A stretch of 64,000 nt of DNA from Evernia prunastri (lineage: Eukaryota; Ascomycota; Lecanoromycetes; Lecanorales; Parmeliaceae), in contig NKYR01000014.1 of the NCBI GenBank assembly GCA_003184365.1, positions 372,001-436,000 on the forward strand. The letters run 5' to 3'. Positions 10,961 through 23,431 of the stretch are shown here, in pieces. Below the pieces are notes generated by a model. The model saw nothing but the letters and a program-made list of their open reading frames with translations, had not been told where the DNA came from and made no database searches. How positions within the stretch are numbered: position 1 is the first letter of the stretch; every line of letters starts with the position of its first letter. The translations under genes and the position numbers were made by a program.

Positions 10961-12762
10961 ATCAATCGACTCTTCTCCATTGAGAGAGCCTTTGATCCCT
11001 TTCCTATCCTGCCCGAAACGTGTATCACGAGGGCGGGCTTTCTCCCCAAGGAAAAGTTCGTGGCTCCCTCGCCAAGATCTCGCAAACAGAGATAAATGCC
11101 GAGAAGACCTTGTGTACTCGTAGATCGTGCCCCTTGTATCAGACGCTCCTTTGAAAACTCACGCCGCGTGGTCGCTCACGTCACCTACGGTTTTCGGCCG
11201 TAGTGTATAGCGCGATCAAGTTCGTGTGTCTCGCGGCGTGGGCCGATGACACGTGTCTTGTTGACAGTCTCGTGCGGACGCGTACTTGTCACCTCTTGGC
11301 ATCGGGTGACAAGAGGACCCTATTGGAGTCGGACCTACTCTGCAGCTGTATGAGATACAGGTCCACGGCGCCATTGCAGTGTGTGTGTCAGACACCGGCC
11401 GGGCTGAGTGGAGCCAAGGCATGCGGTGCCAAGCAGAGGAGGTCTAGCTGACTGTATCTTTTTCCAGCTCGACTCCAGAATCAAAACCCCGAATTTCCAG
11501 CGCGGTCAGCCAGTCAGTGTCTCACGTAATCATGCATGGCGTTCTCTACACCGTGATCTTGCGTACGAGTGTCTTACTTCAAGGATGGTAGGGTAGTTTT
11601 CGAGGTCATCGCTTTCGTGGACTTGAGAGCCCCTCCCAGCGTGTACGAATACGTCCCGAGTATAAAGAATTGGAAAGGGATACTCTAGTCTTGGACAAGA
11701 CTGTGAACTTACGATACCCTAAAGGGTTTTCTATAAAAACAAACCTTGCAAGGCGATATGATTCTATTGTCAGAAGTGTTGGAATTTGATCATAAAGAAT
11801 GGACAGATAATTTCCGAGCTCCCTTGGAGCAGATATCATGTTCCATACAAATTAAGTGACTGGGAGCTGGCCGGAAGGAGGCTGACCAACGCCAACAACC
11901 AACCAACAGCCAACAAACTAATACTTTTCAGAGAGAAGATTCATACCGTACCCTTCTCTTCTCAGGTGATATTGAGTCAAGAACATCGTCAGCCTTAGAG
12001 TACTGATGACCAGTATTCAGGGTCTGGAAAGTACTACCGGCGCAATACAGCTTCCTCTACTGTCTGTATATTCTACCCGTACTTCTACCTCTCAGTATCT
12101 CGGGCAAATTGCTTTCGTGAGGAACTTGACTCAGATCTTCGGCACTCGCATGTACAAAAATTCTCTTCGAGGATTTATTCCTTTGCAATTATTTCGGAAG
12201 GATTCTTATGTTACCGAGCCTATCTCTACACAAGTACTCGGTTCATTAAATCTCCATGTATCAAGACTTCCATTGCGTCAGCGTCGGACTCTTAGCAGTC
12301 TTGGAAATCTGATGAGATACCCTTGGCACGCGCATTGTCTAATCCCTACTGTATGACAAAACCCTGTCTTCAAAATAGTTCCAGTTTCCAATAAGCGAGT
12401 TCTATGTCAACAGATCATCATGGTGGCATTATTGTCTTTCTTTCTTTCAGGCAATCCTAGGTTGAGAGCTAATTATAGAACATGGCTTCTAGTAGGGTAC
12501 CAGGATCGTTCCGCAACCCCCCTTGCCCACCTTTAAGTAGCTTGAGGGGACAGAGTTGGTAATACATAAGTCGCTAGGTGGAATCCATCTGAAGCGTTCT
12601 CAAGTCGAGATCTGTGCACTTTTCAAGTTTCCAGTTTGTTTTGTGGTTTTTGACAATTCAAACATCCTCTTATCTTGATCACAGCAATAACATAAACAAC
12701 GCTCGATTCATTCTGTCTCCCGTTCCTCTATCCTTGTTTGATTACACTCTCTTGCCACAGCT
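10961..12762. other. Gene-free stretch between NRPS-like relic and GMC oxidoreductase
   Basis: About 1.8 kb with only short frames of random composition. The first part (10960-11460) is GC-richer and may hold further decayed pieces of the adenylation gene. The remainder is mixed-composition DNA, with the GMC promoter expected in the last few hundred bases. No repeats, RNA genes or transposon ends were recognised. Confidence 0.4.
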
Positions 12763-14790
12763 ATGTCTACGTCTGCCACAGAAATGGACACATCCTATGA
12801 TTTTGTAATCATAGGTGGGGGTACTTCTGGCTTGACCGTGGCCAATCGTCTCTCCGAGGATTCTGGAACCAACGTACTTGTCTTGGAAGCTGGAGGCAAC
12901 CATCTGACCGATCCTAGGGTCGTCGTGCCTGCCCTTTGTATGCAAGCTCGTGGCTCCGACCTTGATTGGCAGTTGGTGACTGCGCCTCAAGTGAGCTTCT
13001 ATATTCCTCTCATTCACATTTAACATGTTCCAACTTCTGTTATAGGAGCAGTTGAAAGATCGTAAGATTCGCCAACCGCAAGGTCGCCTCCTTGGAGGCT
13101 CTAGCGGCATCAACAACCAGGCCTTCATTTCGCCTTCCTCGACGGCGATAGATGCTTGGGCGAAATTGGGTAACGATGGATGGACATGGGCAGATATGGA
13201 ACCATACTATCGTAAATTCTATACACTCAACGTCCCTGATGAAGCTACGAGTCAGCATCTTGGGCTCGACTATATTACCGATACAGACAAAGCAGCCAGA
13301 GGACCGGTCCAAGTTTCCTACACCGGCGTTGTTCAAGACCCTCTGTCCAAAGCATGGGTCGACACTTTCAAGACTATGAAGTATGGCCTGGCCGGTGATC
13401 CATTTTCATGCAAATCTGTGGGAGGATACGCCAACGCTGCCACCGTGGACCCATCATCCAAGACACGAAGCTACGCAGCCACGGCGTACTATGCTCCAAT
13501 TTCCCAGAGAACCAACTTGTCCGTAATGACAAGCGCTCAAGTGGAGAGAATTGATTTTTCTCAAGGAAAGGACAACATGATCGCGAATGGTACGTATTTT
13601 CGGACTTCATGTTTCCTTCGCTGAACCAAACATTGAGTCTAGAGACACGTCTTGGGAGTGTTTACTCTCTAGGCGTGTTTCAAGGCTCGCTACCGCCCTC
13701 AAACAAGAAAGACTGACCCCAAAATCATCATCCAGCCGTTTACTTCAACCATGAGGGAAAGGTCATTAGAGTGAGAGTCCGAAAAGAGGTGATTCTCTCA
13801 GCCGGAACATTCCACTCACCTAAAATCCTGGAGCTTTCTGGCATTGGCAATTCTCAAATCCTAAAGCCTTTGGACATTCCGGTTCTGATTGACAATAAGA
13901 ATGTGGGAGAGAACCTTCAGGACCATCTCATGACCGGTGTCAGCTTCGAGGCCAACGATGGAGTCATGACAGGTGACTGTTTAATGCGCCACGAACCAGA
14001 CGCGATAGCGGCCGCCACGGAGATGTACCAAAATCACAAGGCGGGACCGATGACCGTCGGCGGCGTCGGATCGCACGCTTTCATGCCTATGCCAGGTTCC
14101 GATCCTGCCTCAGACATAGAGGCCGAGCTGCAGGATCTACTCCGGCAATACCCATGTGATGCTAAGAACAAGCTCCAGTATGATGCCATTTGCAAGATTC
14201 TACAAGCACCGGATGAAGCAACTGGGGCGCTCTTCATGTTTCTAGCCCAAGCAAACCTCCACGGCGATGATTCCGCCAAAGACTACCTTCAGAATCTCCA
14301 AACCGGAAGCTTCATCAGTCTCGGGGCTTGCCAAGCGCACGTCTTCTCGCGCGGTACGTCACACATCGTCTCGAACAAGCCCTCCGATGCACCCCACATC
14401 GATCCGCGATATCTCTCGCACCCATTGGACCTCGAGCTACTCGCTCGCCATGTTCAGTTCCTCGAGCGCCTTGCTCGCAGTCCCCCGCTGTCCGATCACC
14501 TCAAACCCAACGGAAAGCGGAATCACCCGACGGCCCATGTCGAAGATCTCGCTGCGGCGAAAGACTATGTCCGAACGACGGCACTGTCCACCTACCATCC
14601 CGCGGGTACCTGTGCGATGCTGCCGCGGAACGAGGGAGGGGTGGTCGACAATCGCTTGATTGTCTACGGAACCGCAAATCTGCGAGTGGTGGATGCGAGC
14701 GTCATGCCATTGATTCCGAGGAGCAATCTCCAATCGACGGTCTACGCGGTGGCTGAAAGGGCAGCCGACCTTATTAAAGCGCATCGCTAA
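12763..14790 (+). CDS. GMC-family FAD-dependent oxidoreductase (choline/glucose/aryl-alcohol oxidase type)
   Basis: This is a flavoenzyme that oxidises an alcohol group; the substrate is not predictable. Exons are 12763-12990, 13046-13589 and 13736-14790 (608 residues; introns of 55 and 146 bp). The dinucleotide-binding loop VIIGGGTSGLTVANRLSE lies near residues 15-32. GMC signature 1 (GRLLGGSSGINNQAF) starts exon 2 and signature 2 (GTFHSPKILELSGIG) is in exon 3. The catalytic His sits in YHPAGTCAM (about residue 545) and the second active-site position is Asn in SNLQSTVYAVAER (about 585). There is no N-terminal signal peptide, so a cytosolic or peroxisomal enzyme is more likely than a secreted oxidase; the C-terminus AHR is not a clear PTS1. 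No biosynthetic partners sit next to it, apart from the dead adenylation fragment 1.8 kb upstream. Confidence 0.88.
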
Positions 14791-15007
14791 TCCATCGATC
14801 TATTAAACAGAACGATGGTAAACGAGGTAAATGCGTTCAATTTCTTGCTATACTGCGCGTGCAATAAGCTGTGCTATTTAGTTCCCCCTTCTGACATTGT
14901 GGTCATCGACATCGCTCATAACGCATCTACCGCTCTGCATGCAACCTAGAAATCCATTCATTGCTCTCAAGCTATAGACCCCATTCTCAGCGTACCTCTA
15001 TGCCTTT

Positions 15008-18000
15008 TTAGGTCTCCACGGCTTTAGCGATCTTAGCTCGCAGCAAATCCTCCTCCTTCTCATCCCAATGGCCCCTCTTCAACTGCCCCGCCATACCCAC
15101 ACCATCGCCGGCCTTACCGACCCAGTCGTGCTCCTTACCCTCACAATTGCATCCGTAAGTGTGCCGATACTCGAACGGCGCCAGATTCTGAAGCAGCTTG
15201 AGGGCCTGACTGCTGGCTTTGACCTTGGCGTTCTTTCCGGAGCTAGCTGTACCTTCTGCCACGATTTCATCGTGGATCATGACAGCTGCTATGGCTGTCG
15301 GAAGGCCACCCGGGATGATGGCTGGAACCTCGCTGGCCATGATACGGTAGTTGGTGCAGCCGAAGGACAGGGTGAGGAGGTTATGAAGGTACGTCTGCAA
15401 GATCGGAGTCAGCAATAGTGTGACTTCGAAGTTGGACATATGGCTAATGAGAGAAAAGGAAAGCGCTGACCGTGGGGTGATTGTTAGCGTAGGTATCATA
15501 GACGTTCATATCTTCAAAAAACCACTTGATGTGCTCGTTGAAGAAGCGCTCCACCTCTCCATAGTTGAACTCCGAGTCGACAAACAGTGCACCTATATAA
15601 GACTCCACAATATCCGAAAGAGCCTGAGGAGTGATGTTAGCGACGGAAGATTGATATGGGGGGTCGTGGCTGGATACCTTTGGAGCTGTCTTTGTCAAAG
15701 TCCAATAGTCACGGGCGCCTTTGGAGTCTTTCTCCACCTCCTCGAGGTCCTGCACGTACTCACGATTCTGACTTTCGATAATTGCGCCGTTAGATCGAAG
15801 ATGCTTGTGAAAACCAAGCTTTACAGCCACTGCGGCCAGGAATTTGTTGGATACCATGGCCATCTAAAATCTATCAGTCAAGTTTGCGGCATTCGCATCA
15901 TTCGAATGTCTGACCTTATGCTCTGTCAGCCATTGAGGGTCTCTGTCAGGATATCTATGGAACAGAAAGCTGATGGAAGCCGTGTCAAGCAGGGCATCAC
16001 CTAAGAATTCGAGTCGTTGATAGCAGGGGATCCTCTCTTCCGCGAAAGGATACGAAGGGTGTATGAAAGCCGATCGTAGTAGTCTCGGATACTTGAAGCG
16101 GTACTTGTCCACTCGCTCGACTTGCATTGCCAAATTGAGTTGCGATGCCGTAGGTTGAGATGTCTGGTAACGAGGCAAGGAATAGAGAGTGTAATAATCG
16201 CTCCATTGAGCAACGTCGTGATTGGGGTTCGAGACGAGAGCTGTTACGGCTTTGACAGCCATATCCATACTATCGTGTGAAAGTAGCGATGCGCCAATCA
16301 AGGCTTCGCAAACGTCCGCAATTGTCTTGTCCCCAAGAGGATGTCGTGCCGTTTCTTCACCAGTCTTGTTGTGGCCCCTACCAGCCAGAAGTTTGATGCC
16401 CTGGGGATACCACGTACGTCTGAGCGTCATCAGTAAGTAGACTCTAAGAATGACACGAGTCGCTCACCTCGAGAAGCTCGTGCTGCGAATGTATTCATGA
16501 AGGTTGAGAAATGTCGCAGTATTAAAGAGATTCTTATTGCAGATCATGAGCATGCGTTTCACATGGTAATCGTACTCATTCTCCTCAGGGCTCTTGCAAA
16601 ACACCGATATCGAAGTTGCCATTTTTAGGAAGCAATCTCCAATAAATTCAAGTCTCTCGTAGTTTTTGCCCATTCCTCGCTGCAAATGAATCTGTTCGCT
16701 TCTATGCTCGTCGGTATTATCAGAGTCTTTGGTTACAGCCTCAAGAGCGAGGGCTGGTTGAACAACAAGGCCTAGGAGATCACATGCTTCAAGTGCGATA
16801 AGACAATCTTCGATCCGATGTATACTTGGGGGAAATAGATAAGCCATTGCGACAACGGTGGTGGGCAGCTAGACCGGGTTAGCATCACGATGTGTAGCTT
16901 TCAAGCCACTGACTTACAGCAGAGATTCGAAGAGGCTCTGGGCAAAGATAAGCTATCGTATTCACACCCTTTTCTTTTTCCGTGATCTCGTCTAGCAAGT
17001 TCAGCCGATGAAATATTTTGTGGGCGCGGATGACGGGCTGAGTGGGCACCCATTTCACTTTCAACTTAGAATTCTTGTAGAGATGACTTATAGTGTAGCT
17101 GATTATCGAGTCCATGTGTTTAGCCTTAGCGGTACCTTCGGGCACCGGATCGGAGGGTTTCAGGTCTGGCTCGATGTGGAGAGAATAAAAGCGATTTCCC
17201 CCATGCCACCTGTCTACTAGATAACGGTCAATGAGATCGACGTGCGGCATATCGACAGTCCACGGTGTATCGGGGTGCCGAGAAACATGCGCAAGGACGG
17301 TCCAATCGATCAGCTGGTCTGGTCGATCGCATTTCCGAGAGGTCTTCCAAGAGTTAATGATTGGAGCCAGCCAATACGACATCTGAGGCTCATTGACTTC
17401 GAACGTCTTATTGAAGATATCGTAGTAGATACGGAGAGTGAACTCGTTCAGTTCCGTTAGCACCGTACCCCTTACGTTCAAAGTCATCGAGATTGACGTG
17501 CAAAGAAGCTGCGACACCTTATTAGCTTGAAGATGGAGAGGAAACGGTGGGATATCGGGTAGCCGTGTCCTTGTCAATAGAGCAAGAGGTTGGCAAGGTC
17601 TCCCAAGGTTCTCTGGACTCTCCAGAGAGAGGATCGTCAGAAAGAGCTCGCTTGGAAGTGATCCGCGAGTCTTTTCCCATAGATTGGGCTTCACCCTCAT
17701 ATTGTAGGAGTGGGTTTTCTTCATATTCAGAGCGAGATGTGCATTCCTCATATGTGGCAAAGACTTGTGATAAGTTGGTATCAGATTGTTGTCCAAATGG
17801 TTGCTCTGTCGTAGAAGGAGGCATGCTTCGAAAGCGGCGGATCGTCTTGCAATGGCTTTCCTAGACGAAGGTCTGCCGGTGGCACTGTGAATAGGCGAGC
17901 TTTCGGGTAGTATCACTTCACACACGAATTTCTTGTTCTGAACCGACATGCAGTATGTAGCCTTGTGAGTGAAGTCATCATCACGGTGTGGCTGTACGGG

Positions 18001-20592
18001 TTAGAGATTGCAGCTTTTCGAGAATTCCGGATACTCACTAAACATCCCACAAAATGCGTGAGGACAACCAGGCTAGAAGCATACGTTAAAGTAGCCCCGC
18101 TTTCAGGGTCGACATACTTCCTGTAGGACTTCTCCTTCACCAGTTCTGTCTCGAGTTTGTAATCGTTGCCCTGTAACAAGCGATCTGCTGGGAGCGCTTC
18201 GCAAAATTTTCGCATCACCGCCTGCTTAGCATCAGCGATTGTTCCATTTTATCACGGGGTCAAATACTTCGCCTTGGCGAACTTCATCTACCGCTTGAAG
18301 ATGCATCCTGTTCTCTTTTTCTACCATGTGTATGTACTAGATGATGTTACTGATTAGTAGGGTTATATTTCGGAGACAGTAGAGTTATACCTTCGAATTT
18401 GCATGACGAGCTCGTCCTCGGCTCTGAATGTACTGTATCAGGGTATCATAAAGATCAAACCTGGTTCTGACCTTGAGCCCAAACATCTCCACAGTGCGGA
18501 TTGGAATTGCTAACCTGATGACCAAATTGCAATCTGGAATGTCAAGTCCCTCTTCCGCTATAGATGTGGCAAGCTAGCTTAGTCAGTAACAGAGGACGCG
18601 ATGGAAGCTGTTCAACGTACTAGACAATTGATGTCTCCTTTTCTGAACTTCGTCAGAGTCAAAATCTGCTGCCGGAAACTAAAGCTGATGTCGCCGATAT
18701 CACCGGTTCGACTGCCAATCAACATGTCCAGGCGCAGATTCGGTGCTCCCATGCGGCTGAAGAGCTGTGCAAGAAGCCTTGCAGTATATCGATGCTTAAC
18801 AAAAATGATACATTTGGCGTCGGACGGTTTCTCGAAAATCAGGCTCAGATACTTGTGTAAAAGCAAGACTTTTGGGCTCAGGCTGTTGCCGGAGAAGTCC
18901 GGCTCAGTGAACGTCCAGCTTTTGACAATCTCCTTGGCCTCCTTCAACCGGGAGAGTTCAGCATCTAGCACTTCCACGGGATGATTTCCTGAATCACGGT
19001 TGAACTTTCGTTCCATCTTCCGCTCAACCTTTAGCGCTTGCTCCTCATCCAACACGAAACGCCATAGATGATCCGCGCACCACTCGCCAAGTTGCGAGGC
19101 GGCTTCTCGGGCATTCCTGAAGAACTTCGCCAAAGCCTCTAAGTCACCAAACTTCGCCTTCAGAGAAGAGCAAAGTGGCGTGTCGTAGGCATATGCCAAT
19201 CGTCCATAGACTGCGAGGCTTTCGTCAGGACGACTGATTGACATCCGCAGAAGAGAAAGATCGGAGGCTGTCGCTATTTGGCAATGTAGCATTGCTTCTA
19301 GTTCTCTACGCATCATTCAGGAAAAGTATCGAAGAAATACGAGGGGCTATTAGCTTACTTTGCAGCTTTGACCACGTCTTCTCTCGCATCAACAGGAGAT
19401 GCAGTCATACCAAAGATTTTGGGCCGCTTCGCTGGGTCATCCTGGGTAACGTAGTAATCTTTGATAATTCTGCAAAGAATGAGACTTGAAAACAGACGAA
19501 AAACTTAGATACTAGGAGAGACTGACCGTGCGTATGCGTGGTTTTTCTTCGTGTGGTGCGCTTCATCGAAGATGAGAAGATTGATATCATCGATTGATAT
19601 GAAGGAATGCATCAGGCATTGGTTAAGTATCTCTGCTGTACATACAATCACCTCATTTTCAGAAAAGTGCTTTGTCCAGGTCTCTTTCACCCACAGGTCG
19701 CAGCCCATTTCTCCGCAGAAGCGTTCAATCTTTTGATCCAGATTGCACTCGAGGACTGCGAATTGTTGGAACACAAGGGTCACACAGTCAACCTAAGCAA
19801 CATAAGTAATTGGAAGTTCAAGCCGGCGAGGGGCGGGACTTGCCAGGAAAAAGGAAATTCGACGTTTCTTGCCCTGTGCACGGTCTTCGAGCTCTTTGTC
19901 AATCACGTGCTTCAGGAGCAAGACTGCGATTAATGTCTTGCCGGAGCCTGTTACGAGGTTAGTCGCAAGAACGGTTGACTTGCATAGAGCATACTGACCG
20001 GTGTCAAGCACAGCTATGATGTTCTGCTTCTTTGCTTTCTCGAATAACTCCAACTGATATTCTCTGGGATCAGTGATGATGATGTTAGACTCTTGCTTTG
20101 CCATAAGGCTACGGATCGAAAGATTCTCCTCATTTGCATTCTCGACTACCGCTTGCACTTCCTCATTGGTGATTTTGGCTGAGCGCTTTGATAACCTATT
20201 CGGTACGGCAAACGTTAATATCGATAGCAATCTCTTCTTTAGGGGACTTACCAGGCCGAGAATTTACTGTTCTGAGCCTTGCGCCTCTCCGATATATTGA
20301 GCGTCCGTGGGGCCGCATCGTCCTCTTCTTCCGAATCCGAGACGCTGGGACTGGGCTCTTGTTCTGATTCGTCAATCACTCTTAGTAGACCGGTCTTTAA
20401 ATTGAGGTCCTTCGAGTCAGCCGCCGCCTTGTACCCTTGAAGCATCGAGAGCTGAGCGGCGCTTGATTGGAGGCAACTTGTAGATGCGCCTTCTGTGGTA
20501 TGCTGGATGACAGACAAGTTCTCTGCCGGTCCTAGGCCCTGAGATTCTTCGAGAGCAAATTTGGCCATTGGAAGATCAGAAGCAATCGTCAT
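15008..20592 (-). CDS. dcl1: Dicer-like ribonuclease III (DCL)
   Basis: Cuts double-stranded RNA into small RNAs for RNA silencing. The model has 16 exons and 1,596 residues. Introns are at 20196-20251, 19948-19998, 19793-19843, 19471-19527, 19306-19358, 18574-18620, 18461-18514, 18337-18390, 18222-18267, 17992-18038, 16869-16917, 16420-16467, 15864-15914, 15624-15677 and 15395-15470. Coding length is exactly divisible by three. Domains in order: DExD/H helicase with DTGSGKT and a DEAH box (LLIFDEAHHTKK); helicase C with TSIAEEGLDIPDCNLVIR and QSRGRARH; Dicer dimerisation fold; a PAZ-like middle; RNase IIIa (NYERLEFIGD, DKTIADVCEALIGA); RNase IIIb (YQRLEFLGD, LSDIVESYIGALF); and a C-terminal dsRBD-like region with FGCTNY, HDEIVAEGTASSGKNAKVKA and YGCNC, probably zinc-binding. 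Both catalytic centres look intact. Several introns are multiples of three without stops, so unspliced reading can mislead. Assignment to the DCL1 rather than DCL2 branch is inference. Confidence 0.92.
19793..19843 (-). other. GC-AG intron in the Dicer-like gene
   Basis: On the minus strand the donor is GCAAGT directly after a Leu codon and the acceptor is CTTAG. Removing these 51 bp joins RISFFL to VDCVTLVFQQF in phase 0, as expected for Dicer helicase motif order. The nearby GT alternative produces a stop. GC-AG introns are a known minor class. Confidence 0.75.
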
Positions 20593-21190
20593 TCTTGCGG
20601 AACGTTGTGAAAAGGAGTTGAAAAATGTAAAGACCTTGTTGATGAAGAAAGTTCAAACACACAAGCGCATGTGAGGATGAGTACTGTAACTACCCGAATG
20701 TTTGCGGCAGTGACAATCACTGGTCCATCACTGGTCCATGTCGGCGAATCATTCGTGGGCAAAGAGAGAGAGTGTCAAACCGAGTAAATTAGTGAGAGTG
20801 ACAGGAGGACTGATGCTTTAGACAAGAGCAAGGCAAGTGTTAAGAAAGGAAGCAATCCGAAAGGTCAGGCCAAGGACACTACGGATATGAAAAGTGCAAT
20901 GCCATGGTGATTCAAGTCCTGGATTTTGAAACCATCTAAACCATTTATTTTGTATTTTTGGGGAGTTGAAGCTATTGGGTCAAGATCAAATACTAAAGGT
21001 AAGGCAGCTAGTGTGAAGGTGGTGTGAAGGTGTGAAGCAATTGAAGGTGCTTCCTGCTCCCACGTCACATGTTTTCCTAGTCAACTTTGACGGAAGAGCC
21101 CCGACAACAAAACATGGAAGCGTCTCCACCTTCTAATAGCAAACAACAAAAAATTGACTTCTATATTCCCCTTGAGTTCAACCAAACAAG
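20593..21190. promoter_or_regulatory. Divergent intergenic region, Dicer / TAP42
   Basis: A 598 bp gap lies between the divergent start codons of the Dicer-like gene (-) and TAP42 (+). It holds no coding-like frame and presumably both promoters. A short imperfect duplication (CAATCACTGGTCCATCACTGGTCCATG, near 20712-20738, two copies of ATCACTGGTCC) is the only structure noticed. Confidence 0.4.
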
Positions 21191-22365
21191 ATGGATACAG
21201 ACATAAATATCCGCACTCTCTTCACTTCCGCCAAAACCCAGCGAAAAGAATTGGAATCCTACTCAGACCCTAACAGCTCCGTATATCAAGAAAACCTACA
21301 AGCAGCCATCAGAAGTCTCGAAGAATGTAGGAAAATCGCAGATCGCATATCCCTCTTCAGTCCGAATGAGACTGAAGATGACATTTCATCGGGGGACCTA
21401 CAGTAACTGCCACATCCAAGCTGGCTTTGACCAGCATGGCTGACACTCCCCAGGTTCCTCCTCATCGACTACTACCTGGCAGACTTAATGCTCAAGAACA
21501 ATGCCTACGACAGAACAATGGTTCTACGACGAGCACGAGAAGCCTACGAACGCTACCTTAGCCTCTTGGACAGTTACAGCATGCTCAATACTAGGGACAG
21601 GAAGCTCTACGAAAGATTCCTCGAGAGTAGAGACGATTTCTCGTTGATATCAACCACAGACCCTGTAGCGCGCAGGAATACAAAAATAGCACGGTTCAAG
21701 CAGGAGAATGAATTGAAGCTCAAGCTTGAGGTCTGCGCCCTCCAAGTTCCCCGCAAAGTCCCTTGTCCTAATGCACCTACCAGTTCCTAGGCAAGGTCCC
21801 AATGGAGCTTCAAGGAGACGACGCTGCACTCAGGGAGATAGTCCTTGCCGAGATCCAATTATGCATCCACCACACTTTTCACTCGCTCGACGTTATCGGG
21901 CAAGAGCTCAAGATTCTCGCACTCATGCCTGCCACTTCACCTCCTGGACCTGAAGACCGAGCGGCTGATTACCGGCAACGGAACGGCCACCGTGGAAATG
22001 ACTACTCTGACCGCCTAGATCCCTCGCTTTCGCAACTACTCAACAAAGGAAAGGCCGGGCCCATACTTAGCAAAGACGGCAAGCCTCTCAAACCCTTCAC
22101 CCTTCTTGACAGCCGGCAATCGGTCCGGGACGGCGTCTTTGGACCAGATCATAGCCTACCCACTATGACCATAGACGAATACCTAGCTGAAGAGAAGAGA
22201 AGAGGAGGCATAATAGAAGGGGGAGAAGAACAATCCGGCAGGCCAGCTGAGCCTGATGAGGACAATCTGGACAAAGCGGATATAGAGACGATGAAGGCGA
22301 GGGAGTGGGACGAATTCACCGAGTCGAATCCGAAGGGCAGTGGGAACACTCTGAATCGTGGATAG
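21191..22365 (+). CDS. tap42: TAP42-like PP2A regulatory protein
   Basis: TAP42/alpha4 proteins bind PP2A-type catalytic subunits and link them to TOR signalling. Exons are 21191-21402, 21454-21730 and 21784-22365 (356 residues; introns of 51 and 53 bp). The first two exons give the helical TPR-like half: an N-terminal LFTSAKTQRKELE helix, DYYLADLMLKN, and RAREAYERYLSLLDSYSML. The conserved basic segment ARRNTKIARFKQENELKLKL precedes the second splice. The C-terminal half carries the family's GPILSKDGKPLKPFTLLDSR and a VFGPDHSLPTMTIDEYLAEE region, then an acidic end with MKAREWDEF. These positions match family order. It overlaps no neighbour and is convergent with the J-protein gene, about 100 bp away. 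Confidence 0.9.
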
Positions 22366-22469
22366 CATAGCATAGCGATATGATTCCAAATCTAGTCTCA
22401 AAATTACGCCTTAACAGACACGCACGCCCATTCCCAAACTCCGCGCTCTGCATATCATAATCGACCGAC

Positions 22470-23271
22470 TCATCCAAGCACCTTCATCTTCTTTTTCTTC
22501 TTCCCAGGCTCCTCCTTCGTCTTCTGCTGAAAGTCCCTCCAGCTCCCAATCCTCCCCTCCCTAGTCTGTTCCCACTGCACCTCATGATCCCTCCTCCTCT
22601 TCCTAGACTCCACCTCCTCATCCACCTTCCTCTGCTCCCGCCCCTCCTCCTGCATCTGCGCCTTGATCTGCTTCCGCCTCCGCTGCTCGTTATCCACCAG
22701 CACCTCCACCGTCTTCCGTCTCCACGCCTCCCGGAACTCCTTGTCCGGACACTTCACCTCCTCGCTGTCGACGGTCAGCTTGCGTTCCCGCATGAGCAGC
22801 ATGCGGGCGTCCGCTATGCACTCGTCGAGCGTGGTGCGCTGCTTTTCGTCCATGAGTTCGGTCTGGGCTTTCTTGAGGCGGTCGAAGGCGTCGGGGGCGC
22901 GAGGGTTGGATGTCTTGTCGGGATGTATGAGGAGGGATTTCTTTCTGTAGCATAGCTTGATCTCGGATTCCGGGACACCAGGTTGCAAGTCAAGCACCGC
23001 ATAGCTGTAGCCAGGAATCAGCGAGATATATCCAGGAGGGCAGGTACAAGAGAAGCCTCCTACGCATCTAGCTTAAAGGCCTTGAGTATACGGTCGATTT
23101 CTGCATCCTGGGAATAGGTCAGGAAGAGAGCATGATAGGTAATTGGCTTTGAGGTCATACCTTGTTGTACTCAGCTGCTTCTTTTTCGAGAGCGTCAAGA
23201 GCTTCGAGCTCATCACTGCCTCCTCCTCCTTCCTCCTCCACTTCTTCCTTCAGCTCTTCTTTGATTGCCAT
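22470..23271 (-). CDS. J-domain protein, DNAJC8 / Spf31-like
   Basis: A small J protein of the type found with spliceosomes. Exons are 23161-23271, 23064-23107 and 22470-23004 (229 residues; introns of 53 and 59 bp). Exon 1 is an acidic Glu-rich start, and exon 2 is only 44 bp long. Exon 3 opens with YAVLDLQPGVPESEIK and the helix II/loop LLIHPDKTSNPRAPDAFDRL, containing the HPD tripeptide needed to stimulate Hsp70. The remainder is a long charged helix (Arg/Lys/Glu) ending in a Lys-rich tail (KKKKKMKVLG), as in DNAJC8. Without the small upstream exons, only a truncated J domain would be predicted. It is divergently transcribed from DBP4 with 160 bp between start codons. Confidence 0.85.
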
Positions 23272-23431
23272 AGTTGTAATTGAAATAAACGGGAGCAATC
23301 AGAGTGCAAGAAGGTGAAGAAGCCGAAAGCATCTTTTGCCTATCTTATCTTAGCGCCATCTCAAAAAATGAAGTTATTCCCGGCCCACATTTTTTAATCA
23401 CTGGCGCGCGATCCATTTCCAAGCATCAACC
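23272..23431. promoter_or_regulatory. Compact bidirectional promoter, J protein / DBP4
   Basis: The 160 bp between the divergent start codons of the DNAJC8-like gene and DBP4 must hold both core promoters and 5' leaders. No binding site could be assigned with confidence. Confidence 0.45.

Noticed and set aside
22584..22955. Leu/Pro/His-rich frame opposite the J-protein gene
   Set aside because: Antisense shadow of the Glu/Arg/Lys-rich J-protein coding sequence.
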